A stretch of DNA of 64,000 nt from positions 65,721,741-65,785,740 of the forward strand of contig NC_083577.1 of assembly GCF_027579695.1 (NCBI RefSeq). Reading direction: 5' to 3'. This document shows, in pieces, positions 55,371 through 64,000 of this stretch. How positions within the stretch are numbered: the first letter of the stretch is position 1; every line of letters starts with the position of its first letter. The notes beneath the pieces are model-generated. The model made no database searches. It was not told where the DNA came from and was given only the letters and a program-made list of their open reading frames with translations. The translations under genes and the position numbers were made by a program. The stretch is from Neoarius graeffei. Taxonomy: Eukaryota > Chordata > Actinopteri > Siluriformes > Ariidae.

Positions 55371-55542
55371 TGTGTTAACGTTAGCTGTGGACAAGGCGAC
55401 AGCAACTTGGCGGGCAAATCCACAGAAAGTCATTTGACTAACCAGACTGCATAGCTATTGCAATGTTATCGCTAGCTCGAAAAGCACATACAACTTCATT
55501 GCAAGCTTTCTCTTGGAATAAACCCTTTATATACCTCAATAT

Positions 55543-55822
55543 AATGACTGCAAGTTGGCCTAGTGGTTAGCGTGTCCGCTTCTCGATCGGTAGACCGTGA
55601 GTTCTACTCACGGTTGGGTCATACCAAAGACCATCATAAAAATGGTACCTACTGCCGTCTAGCAAGGCATGCTGCAATACAGATGTGAGTGGGGAGTCAA
55701 ACTCTCGTGGTTACCAGAGGACCAGCCCCCCACTGTAACCCTAGCTATGTAACAGGCGAGAGGCCAAGGGCTACGGAGATCGGTGCCGCCCTATGCGCCA
55801 CATGGCATGGGAAGGACTTTTG
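55543..55822 (+). mobile_element. tRNA-derived SINE of a second family, perfect 12-bp TSD
   Basis: Head with A box TGGCCTAGTGGTTAGC and a B-box-like GAGTTCTACTC, then CATACCAAAGACCATCATAA and a body unrelated to the V-SINE core. Flanked by ATACCTCAATAT on both sides (55531-55542 and 55823-55834). Confidence 0.9.
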
Positions 55823-55840
55823 ATACCTCAATATGCTTCT

Positions 55841-57290
55841 CAGTGGCGGCTGCTGGTTTTTAAAACAAGGGAAGCCCATTTTACGCATTCATCGTAAAAC
55901 CTGTAGGCCGGATATCAAAGCATAGAAAGGTATGCCCCATTAGCATAGTGAACTAGACAACCCTACCTAGTGGCAGAAAGTATTTTTGCTTGTACATTTC
56001 ATGTTATAGTCTGGCTTGCCAGGCTAGTGCCTCATATCCTTAATCAAAAATATCAAGCATCCAAAAATCACTGGCTATTCAACGAAGAGCCTTGAACATC
56101 ATACCCTGATATGCAACACAAAGTCTTTAACACAACACCCAGCTGTGCAACACATCCTTGAACATCTTCTGCAACACAGTCTGGAAATTCATAACCAGGT
56201 AGGCTATGCAACACACAGAACCTTGAATATTATACCCAGGTAGAACCTATAACACAGAGCCCACCATTCTCTTAACATTACTGAACAATATACACACTTC
56301 AGATTCATGAACATTATATGATGCACACTATTTATACACAAATTCTGCCCTCCGCTCCTTTTCCAGAAAATGGTCTGTGACCCTGTCATACTAGCTGGTT
56401 GTGCTTTCCAGAGACTTCACCAATTTCTGTTAGCAGCTAGCACTGCAGATCCCAATAAGGCTCAAGCTAGCCTACAACCAGATTGAACTACAAATGAAAT
56501 AAACGAGTGAATTCGTGAATGATCAAACTGATAGAATGGATGAAAGTTAATGGAGCACAACGAGTAATATTTACATTTATTTACAGAGTAATGTACAGAG
56601 ACATAGATGAGAAGAAACGTTTATATGAAAAGAAAGTCGGACAGCACTTTGGCACATGACTACACTTTCTTGACATCCGCTGGGGACTGACTGATCATAC
56701 TTCCGTGTTCCTCGCCGACGCCGAAGTACAGAGCCCGCCCTCCTCATGTCTTTCAAACACTACCTCCAATAATCCTTCATCAGCCCAGCTTCTTGTCCCT
56801 CCCACTGTCTCGTTTAGTCCCAGAGAAGCCCGGCTTCCCTGGAAGTGACGATTTTGTTGATTTTAACCAATAACAACTAGCCGAAATTGGCTGTTCAGAG
56901 CCCTCTCATAGACTGCAACGGATACCCAGCTGCCAGCCATAGAGCCCATTGAAATAAGAAAGGTTGCAGCCAGTGTTGCCAGATTGGGCGGTTTTAAGTA
57001 CATTTTGGCGGGTTTTGAACATATTTTGGCTGGAAAACGTCAGCAGTATCTGGCAACGCTGGTTACAGCCTGGCAGCAAAGGTGATTCTCGTAGCGAACT
57101 GCAAGTTCGTCAGACATCACTCAAATAAGTTACAGGATAGTTATGAACGTAAATACAATCTTGGGCATATATTATGTTATGCAAGTTATTGTTTTAATGA
57201 GAATTCAACGTCATAGATGCCGCAGTTTGGGGAGAGAATTTTAGGGGAAGCTCGGCTTCCCTTGTTGTCTCTGAGAAATCGCCCCTGCTG
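55841..57290. mobile_element. hAT-like non-autonomous transposon
   Basis: Left end CAGTGGCGGCTGCTGG, right end ATCGCCCCTGCTG (inverse CAGCAGGGGCGAT); AACAAGGGAAGCC follows both ends inside. The CAGNGGCG tips suggest hAT. No transposase is visible. A palindromic repeat sits at 56960-57065. Confidence 0.55.
56960..57065. repeat. Short palindromic repeat, second copy
   Basis: CCAGTGTTGCCAGATTGGGC at the left and CAGTATCTGGCAACGCTGG at the right are inverse. Related to 40210-40285. Confidence 0.72.
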
Positions 57291-57394
57291 TATACACTCT
57301 TGAAAAGAAAAGCTCCAGCTGAGGTTCTCTTCACTGAGATCACATCAAAACCATGTTGGTTCCCGACATCAGCGGTTATCAAAGTGGGGTCCGT

Positions 57395-57540
57395 CAAGCA
57401 TAGAAGTCTTTATTTATCACACGTACACTCAAGCACAGTGAAATGTTTACTCTGCATTTCACCCATCTGAAGCAGTGAACACACACACATGCACACACAA
57501 GTGAGCAATGAGCACACAAACATACCCAGAGCAGTGGGCA
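57395..57540. repeat. LINE-tail-like fragment with CA-rich run
   Basis: CAGTGAAATGTTTACTCTGC and CCCATCTGAAGCAGTGAACA with CACACACA resemble a frequent fish LINE 3' segment. Class not certain. Confidence 0.5.
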
Positions 57541-57599
57541 ACTACAGTGGCATGCAAAAGTTTGGGCACCCTTGCTGAAAATGTCTGTTACTGTGAATA

Positions 57600-57974
57600 G
57601 TGACGCCTGAAACGCCTGCAAAAAAACGTCTGCAAATGCCTAAGCCAGTTTTTAGAAAAGGTCCCCATCTGCCTGAGGGTTTTCTGAAATAAAAATAATT
57701 AATTGAAAACGCCTATGAAAAATTCAATATCTCAGCCTCTGAAGCACATAAAGACATGAAATAAGTTGCATTTAAAAGATAAAATTCTCTGCTTTTATTG
57801 GATCATGCTCATTCAGTATTAACACTAACACATTTGTTAACACATAGATGAGTCTTGAAAATAATGACAAATCAACAATGCTGCGTTATGCAGCAACCGA
57901 CATTTGGGGCAATGTTGCGTTATGCAACAACCGGCGCTAGGGGCAATGTTGCGTGACGCAGCATCCGGCGCCAA
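57600..57974. mobile_element. Insertion with three tandem palindromes
   Basis: Interrupts the Tc1 left end. It holds three 17-bp palindromes 34 bp apart: 57879-57895, 57913-57929 and 57947-57963, reading TGCTGCGTTATGCAGCA, TGTTGCGTTATGCAACA and TGTTGCGTGACGCAGCA. No coding frame is recognised and the family is unknown. Confidence 0.55.
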
Positions 57975-58295
57975 TGGGTGAGCAGAAGATGAACTGATCA
58001 CCAAAAGGCATAAAGGTAAAGACGAGACATTTCTTTTCAGCATTGTATGCAGGATTTGTGTATTATTTTTGTTTTGTACAATTGGAGAGTGAAAAAAGAA
58101 AAGGAACACCATGCAAAAGTTTGGGCACCCCAATACATTTGAGTTCTCAGGTAACTTTTACCAAGGTTCCAGACCTTAATTAGTTTATTGAGCTGTGGCT
58201 TGTTCAAATTCTTCATTAGGAAAGGTCAGATGATGCAGATTTCAAAGCTGTATAAATTCTCTGACTCCTCAAACTTGTCCCTAAAATCAACAGCC

Positions 58296-59210
58296 ATGGG
58301 CTCCTCTAAGCAACTCCCTAGCATTCGGAAAAATAAAATAATTGATGCTCACAAAGCAGGAGAAGGCTACAAGAACATAGCAAAGTGTTTTCAGGTAGCT
58401 GTTTCCTCAGATCGTAATGTTATTAAGAAATGGCAGTGAACAGAAACAGTGTAGATCAAGGTGAGGTCTGGAAGATGAAGAAAACTTTCTGAAAGAACTG
58501 CTCGTTGGATTGCTAGAAAGGCAAATAAAAACCCCTGTTTGACTGCAAAAGACCTTCAGAAAGATTTAGCAGACCCTGGAGTGGTGGTGCACTGTTCTAC
58601 TATGCAGCGACACCTGAACAAATATGACCTTCATGAGAGAGTCATCAGAAGAAAACCGTTCCTGCGTCCTAGCCACAAAATTCAGTGTCTGAAGTTTGCA
58701 AATGAACATCTAAGCAAGCCTGATGCATTTTGGAAACAAGTCCTGTGGACTGATGAAATCAAAATAGAACTTTTTGGCCACAATGTGCAAAGGTATGTTT
58801 GGAGAAAAAAGGTTGCCAAATTCCAGGAAAAGAACACCTCTCCAACTCTGAAGCATGGGTGTGGATCGATCATGCTTTGGGGTTGTGTTGCAGCCAGTGG
58901 CACAGGGCACATTTCATTGGTCGAGGGAAGCATGGATTCGAATAAATACCAGCAAATTCTGGAAGCAAACATCACACCATCTGTAAAAAAGTTGAAGTTA
59001 AAAAGAGGATGGGTCCTACAATAAGACGATGATCCAAAACACACCTCAAAATCTACAGTGGAATACCTCAAAAGGCACAAGCTGAAGGTTTTGCCCTGGC
59101 CCTCACAGTCCCCTGACCTAAACATCATTGAAAATCTGTGGATAGATCTCAAAAGACCAGTGCATGCAAGACAGCCTTGCAAATTTTGTACAGAAAGGAC
59201 AAAACTGGCC
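58296..59210 (+). pseudogene. Tc1-like transposase, broken
   Basis: Starts MGSSKQLPSIRKNKIIDAHK with an HTH. First Asp in WTDEIKIELFG, second in DDDPKHT (about 59026), Glu in [11 protein letters not shown]. Stops at 58437 and 59022 and a shift around 58440-58540 interrupt it, and the last residues run into a SINE fragment. Confidence 0.87.
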
Positions 59211-59221
59211 ACAAGATTAGA

Positions 59222-59275
59222 TAGAACCCAGAACCTTCTTGCTGTGAGGCTAACCACTGCACCACCATGCAGCCC
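59222..59275 (-). mobile_element. V-SINE head scrap
   Basis: CCTTCTTGCTGTGAGG and ACCACTGCACCACCATGC are the SINE head on the minus strand, truncated at the Tc1 joint. Confidence 0.75.
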
Positions 59276-59948
59276 ATCGCATTATCAAAGTTTATTATAT
59301 TTAAGGGTCTGAGCACCAAAGTCAAATCAGACCTAATGTGTTCTATCAGTGGACAGGAACAGAAAATTCTATAGTTCCAGAGATATCATTAAAAATAATA
59401 ATTTTCATGAAATAAATCTATACTGTGTGGGTCCATGGAATTTATTTTGCAGCTTAAGGGAACACTGGGTACAAAAAGTTTGATAACCACTCCCCTAAAT
59501 AGCCATTCTTTTTCTTTTGTTTCTTTAGAGCAAGGGTACTCAAACCTTTTACAGTGAGGGACACTTACATGAGTGTTTTACTGGGAAGTACACCACTCAT
59601 ATTTTTCTTACCGTATGTGCCACATCCGAGACACAGAGATCCAAAACCTTGACATAAATCTCTATATGTCACTTGTGAGGAAATCACAAGTGTTTTGATA
59701 AATCTGGGTACTTTTTATTTGTGAATGTGTCTATATAATAAAAAGAAAATCACACGTTGGCTTGAAGATATAAAGTTTATCTTCTTGTGTTGAAAAACTC
59801 ACATTTTTCATACAAAATACATTGTGGATCTGAGTAACACATTTTCTGATATTTCACCCTAATGACATCATTCCCAGTGTTTTCCCACTGAGTAGACACT
59901 TGTTGTCAAAATGGCAAACTGGTTCAAAATTAAAATTCTTTTGATTAA

Positions 59949-59990
<42 letters not shown>

Positions 59991-60338
59991 TATATAATAT
60001 AAAGAACATTACACTGTGGCATGAAGATATAGTTCTCATGTTGAAAATATTTTCACTCATTCGCTTCACTCACTCATGAATATGTTCACCACTCGAAGAT
60101 AAACTTTATATCTTCGTGCAACTGTGTAATATCCTGTCTCTCTCTCTCTCTCTCTCTCTCTCATATGTATATATATATATGAAACAAAAAGCAGAACAAA
60201 AAAAAAACAAACACCCTCAGTACTGATTTATTTATCAATTGAACAAAATTGGGGAAAATATCTATACAATATGTTTTTGTCTATTTAATTTCCATCCATA
60301 GAACCGATTTTTATTAAAATTCATGAATCATTAGATTT
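59276..60338. other. Intergenic stretch with microsatellites
   Basis: (GT)n at about 59952-59989 and (CT)n at about 60137-60163. AGATATAAAGTTTATCTTC near 59766 and its inverse near 60094 form a weak pair. No gene is seen. Confidence 0.5.
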
Positions 60339-60672
60339 GGGTGGCATGGTTGTGCTGCAGGTAGCATTGTTCGATTACAGCTCCAGGATCCCTGTTTGAT
60401 CCTGAGCTCAGGCTCCTGCCTGGGTGGAGTTTTGCATGATCTTTCCATGTGTGTGAGGGTATCTTCCAGGTTCCCCGGGTTCTTCCCAAGTCCTAAAAAT
60501 ATGCCAGTAGGTGGATTGACTCTGAACATTTGTCCCTAGATGTGAATATGTGTGCAAGGTGCCCTGCAATGCACTGGCATCCCATCCTTGGTATATGCCT
60601 GCCCAGTGTTCCCTGGATAGAATTCAGATTCACTGCTGTCCTGATTGGGATAAAGCAATTACTGAAGATGAA
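60339..60672 (+). mobile_element. Old V-SINE of a divergent Mermaid-like subfamily
   Basis: GGTGGCATGGTTGTGCTGCA head, GTTTGATCCTGAGCTC in the B-box area, a decayed core (TTCCAGGTTCCCCGGGTTC) and GGATAAAGCAATTACTGAAG tail. It differs from the main local family in the second half. Confidence 0.8.
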
Positions 60673-61039
60673 GATTCCAGCTGACTTAATGTATTAGCAT
60701 AATAATTGATAATAGTGGCTTGGGATTTACACCACTGGAACAAAATGAGAAAATCAGAGACTCTCTGGCTATTCTTTACAGATTAAAAAGTCCCATGAGC
60801 ACACTTTGATAACAATAAAGAACCTTTCAATCTAGGATTTTTTTATTCTATAGTGTAGGTTTTTGTGGTACCTTAGCTTTAAGAGTGTATTGGCTCAGTG
60901 GTTAATGTTCTAGGTTAGTGATCAGAAGGTTGTGATGTCAAATTTCAGCCCTGCAACTTTTCAGCCCTTGTGTGAGTCTCTTCACTCATCTCTGCTTCAT
61001 GGGCACTATATCATAGCTGACCCCACACTCTATTGTCGA
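60673..61039. other. Intergenic stretch, nothing recognised
   Basis: No gene or repeat identified before the (CATC)n run of the next SINE. Confidence 0.45.
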
Positions 61040-61441
61040 CATCCATCCATCCATCCATCCATCCATCCATCCATTTGTCCATCCATTTGCCCGTTTATCC
61101 TGTGCAGGGTTGCAGGCAAACTGGAACCTATCCCAGCTGACTATGGGAGGATGGTGAGGTACACCCTGGACAAGTCACCAGATCATGGCACGGCTGACAC
61201 AAAGAAACAAACAACCATTCACACTCACATTCACACCTACGGTCAGTTTAGAGCCACCTATTAGCCTAACCTGCATGTCTTTGGACTGTGGGGGAAACCG
61301 AAGCACCCGGAGGAAACTCACGCAGACACAGGGAGAACATGCAAACTCCACACAGAAAGTCCCTTGTTGGCCACTGGGCTCAAACCCAGGACCTTCTTGC
61401 TGTGAGGCGACAGTGCTAACCACTACACCACCGTGCCACCC
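61040..61441 (-). mobile_element. V-SINE with (CATC)n tail
   Basis: Minus-strand SINE with complete head and core, moderately diverged (GGTTGCAGGCAAACTGGAAC). Confidence 0.9.
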
Positions 61442-62351
61442 TTCTATTGTGGACAGTTACTTACCGTAAAAAGACAATTTTGCACTTTGCCTTATTTTCT
61501 CATTAGGATGTAGTTTTATTCCTGTAAGCACCTTTACAGTTTAAGACAACAGAGATTTAAAGTATCGCAAACAATGAACAACGTCTCATCTCCAACATAT
61601 ATCGAAGAAAAAGGCTCCACAAGAAATATTTGTATGATTAACTGTATTATGGAAAGGTTCTTCTTTAAACTTTTTTTGATTGGAAAGCCATCTATTCTTG
61701 GGTTCTTTTCTAAGCGTATAATGGCATACATTGACATTTTATAAGGAGAAACCGTGCCTTGATATTTAATATAGGTTATAACTTGTATGCAAAACATATA
61801 AGCAGCAATTAAAAACTGATAGTCTAAATTTCTAATCACCAAGGGGCTTATTTTTATTTTGGTGCATTTCTAATTACATCTCTGAGCCAGCACAGGAGGG
61901 AAAAATCTGTCCACTGCCCAGCTGTCAGTGTACATCCTACTTGATGGCAGCAGTGATCTGACAGGAGCTCTCTGGTGAGGCCTGGACTCAGGGAAACCGC
62001 TTCCTCCTGGGGGTGCCTGAACAGGTGCAGTGGTGTGTGCGTGTGTGTGTGTGTGTGTGCGCTGTTGTGTGTGATATTCTCCCATGAGTATGCCACACTC
62101 AGAGAAATTTATGGTAGTCAATAAATTTTCATCCAAGCCCCATCATTATGGATTACTCATGCAAGAAATTAAGCCCAGGTGACACGTCAGACATTTATTT
62201 GTTTAGTGGGAATAAACCGTTTCCTTCTCTAAAGAAATACATTGCAATGTGTAAGTCAAGGGATAGTGACTTTTTTTCCTTCAACTCAAGCGCACTGTGT
62301 GTCTATATAAGTGTATATTTAACTGTGTTCAAACGTTTGACAGGTACAATA
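61442..62351. other. Intergenic stretch with (GT)n
   Basis: A (GT)n run lies at about 62034-62060. The small frames over it are repeat translations. Nothing else is recognised. Confidence 0.5.
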
Positions 62352-63643
62352 CACTAGTCCATCTCAAACAATTCAAATATCATGAAAGTTCATTTTTTCG
62401 TAATTTAATTAAAACATTTAAACTTTCATATATTCTACATTCATTACACATAACGTGAAATATTTAAAGCCTTTTTTGTTTTAATTTTGATGATTATGGC
62501 ATATAGCTCATGAAAATCAGAAATCCAGTATCTTAATTTATTAGAATATTTCCTAAGATCAATCAGAAAAAGGATTTACAATACAGAAACGTCAAACTTC
62601 TGAAAATATGTTTGTTTATACACTCAATATTTGGTTGGGGCTCCTTTACCACAAATTACTGCATCAATGCAGCCTGGCAGGGAGGTGATCAGCCTGTGGC
62701 ACTGCGGAGGTGTTATTGCTTTGATAGCAGCCTTCAGCTCGTCTGTATTTTTGGGTCGGGTGTTTCTCATCTTCCTCTTGACAATACCCCACAGATTCTC
62801 TATGGGGTTCAGGTCTGGCGAGTTGGCTGGCCAATCAAACACAGTAATATCATGGTCAGCAAACCATTTGGTAGTAGTTTTGGCACTGTGGGCAGGTGCT
62901 AAATCCTGCTGGAAAAGGAAATCAGCATGGAACATGTACTTTTATCTGAAAATAAGACTTTGGACCACTGAGCCACAGTCCAGTTCTTTCTGTCCTTAGC
63001 CCAGGTAATATGCTTCTGACATTGTCTCTGGTTCAGGAGTGGCTTTATCAGGGATGCGAAAGTTGTAGCCCCTTTCCTGAAGACGTCTGTGTGTGGTGGC
63101 TCTTGATGCACTGATGCCAGCCTCAGTTCACTCCTTGTGAAGCTCTTCCAAGCTCTTGAATCAATTTTTCTTGACAATCCTCTCAAGGCTGCAGTCATCC
63201 CTGTTGCTTGTGCACCTTTTCCAGCCACCCTTTTCAGCAACGACCTTCTCTAGCTTACCCTCCCTGTGAAGTGTGTCAGTGATCGTCTTCTGGACAACAG
63301 TCAAGTCAGCAGTCTTCCCCATGATTGTGGTTGTGGGTACTGAACTAGACTGAAAGATACATGGCATTTACACTGTTTTACTCAAACTCGAAGCGAAATA
63401 CTCTAATATTTTGAGATTTTTTTTGTATGCCATAATTATCAAAATTAAAATAGAAAAATGCTTAAAACGTTTCAGTTTACGTGTAATGAGTCTAGAATAT
63501 ATTAAATTTTCACTTTCTTAAATAACTGATAGAACATATTGATTTTTTCACGATATTCTAATAGTTTTAGATGTGAATTTTATCTTTATATAAAATCCAA
63601 TGTGCTACATTTGAAAAACAACAAAACATGCATGGACTAGTCA
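62352..63643 (-). mobile_element. Tc1/mariner transposon, internally shortened
   Basis: Ends CACTAGTCCAT on the left and ATGGACTAGT near 63640; AT-rich subterminal regions mirror each other (ATATCATGAAAGTTCA, TTCACGATATTCTAAT). Minus-strand transposase lies between. Confidence 0.82.
62624..63320 (-). pseudogene. Tc1/mariner-type transposase, broken
   Basis: N-terminal part MGKTADLTVVQKTITDTLHR (from about 63320); then a shifted part with LLNQRQCQKHITWAKDRKNW; C-terminal part with QQDLAPAHSAK, SPDLNPIENLWG and GAPTKY (62624-62935). The stretch between the first catalytic Asp and the QQDLAPAHS box is shortened, and two frame changes occur. Confidence 0.85.
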
Positions 63644-64000
63644 TAATGGTTTGCTCCTCTTAGCTTTAATTATTGAAGGCAGACATGAACCAAGCCTTTC
63701 ACAGCAATGAAATAAAAACACTTTTACAGTGTAATTTCATTCACTTAAGTATCACAGGAAAAAATATTCCACATCATTAAGAACCTTAATTTTTTAAGAA
63801 AAGAAGTAACAGAAATCTTTTTTATTTATTTATTTTTTATTTTTGAATGAACCTGCACAATTCATTTGATAAATTCTGTCCAGCATAATCATACTTGAAC
63901 TGTAATAATATAACATTCTTTCAGGGATTTACAGGGAACAACAGGAACCAGTATTTGTTTCTATGACACCAAGAAAATAAATAATAGTAAGCTGTTGCTT
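63644..64000. other. AT-rich right edge, nothing recognised
   Basis: No gene, repeat or inverted end is visible up to the window edge. Confidence 0.45.

Larger units (their letters stand above)
57545..59221 (+). mobile_element. Tc1-like transposon, right end lost
   Basis: Left end CAGTGGCATGCAAAAGTTTG after TA. A second, inner copy of ATGCAAAAGTTTGGGCACCC lies at 58110. A ~375-bp insertion (about 57600-57974) sits in the left end. The transposase follows on the plus strand. The right end is replaced by a SINE scrap at 59222. Confidence 0.87.

Noticed and set aside
55543-55620. Possible tRNA gene
   Set aside because: It has A/B-box-like sequence but is the head of a 280-bp SINE with target-site duplications, and I could not fold a convincing cloverleaf.
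57879-57963. CRISPR-like array
   Set aside because: There are only three imperfect palindromes in a vertebrate transposon, with no spacers of unique origin and no cas genes.
61854-62136. Two overlapping minus-strand frames near 62 kb
   Set aside because: They run across a (GT)n repeat and show no conserved motif.

Overview
The window is genomic DNA from a teleost fish. One vertebrate gene with conventional GT-AG introns is spread over 33 kb and sits among fish-type repeats: about two dozen tRNA-headed V-SINEs of the DANA/Mermaid kind, at least five Tc1/mariner copies plus several MITEs, Ty3/Gypsy elements and a DIRS element. One divergent SINE subfamily at 60.3 kb resembles Mermaid copies known from catfish, but the species cannot be fixed from the sequence.

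The host gene is a complete dipeptidyl peptidase 4 (dpp4) on the minus strand, running from the ATG near 46,856 to the stop at 13,784. I could place 26 coding exons by eye. Every splice phase agrees and the exons add up to 2,256 nt (751 codons plus stop). The 26-exon layout and the splitting of the GWSYGG active-site motif between two exons match the published human DPP4 gene. The product is a type II membrane serine exopeptidase: a short cytoplasmic tail, one transmembrane helix, a beta-propeller and an alpha/beta-hydrolase domain with Ser617, Asp693 and His725.

Layout from left to right. 1-8,772 is a young Ty3/Gypsy element, its 5' LTR cut by the window edge, its 3' LTR carrying two later SINEs. 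It lies in an older chromodomain Gypsy remnant (8,773-10,863). 10,864-13,783 holds Tc1 remnants, one with a P-element-like THAP remnant inside it, then the dpp4 3' flank. 13,784-46,856 is dpp4. Its introns hold a subterminal-repeat transposon (14.1-15.6 kb), a DIRS element (16.5-21.6 kb), a Tc1 copy interrupted by a Gypsy fragment (25.7-29.6 kb), two inverted copies of one element (30.4 and 36.7 kb), a SINE/LINE pile-up (38.4-43.2 kb), a 655-bp foldback element (43.3-44.0 kb) and nested TIR elements (45.0-46.3 kb). 46,857-54,113 is the dpp4 5' flank, which has been duplicated in tandem and filled with nested Tc1, L2-like LINE, piggyBac-like and SINE insertions. 54,114-64,000 is intergenic: a second SINE family with perfect target-site duplications, a hAT-like element and two more Tc1/mariner copies.

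I see no second host gene and no system that is clearly new to biology. The observations most worth following are the duplicated dpp4 upstream region, the long foldback element, the transposon built on a GTGTCGATAAT motif, the three tandem palindromes with paired base changes near 57.9 kb, and the 144-bp intronic insertion with 15-bp direct repeats. All coordinates and family names come from reading by eye; no database was searched.
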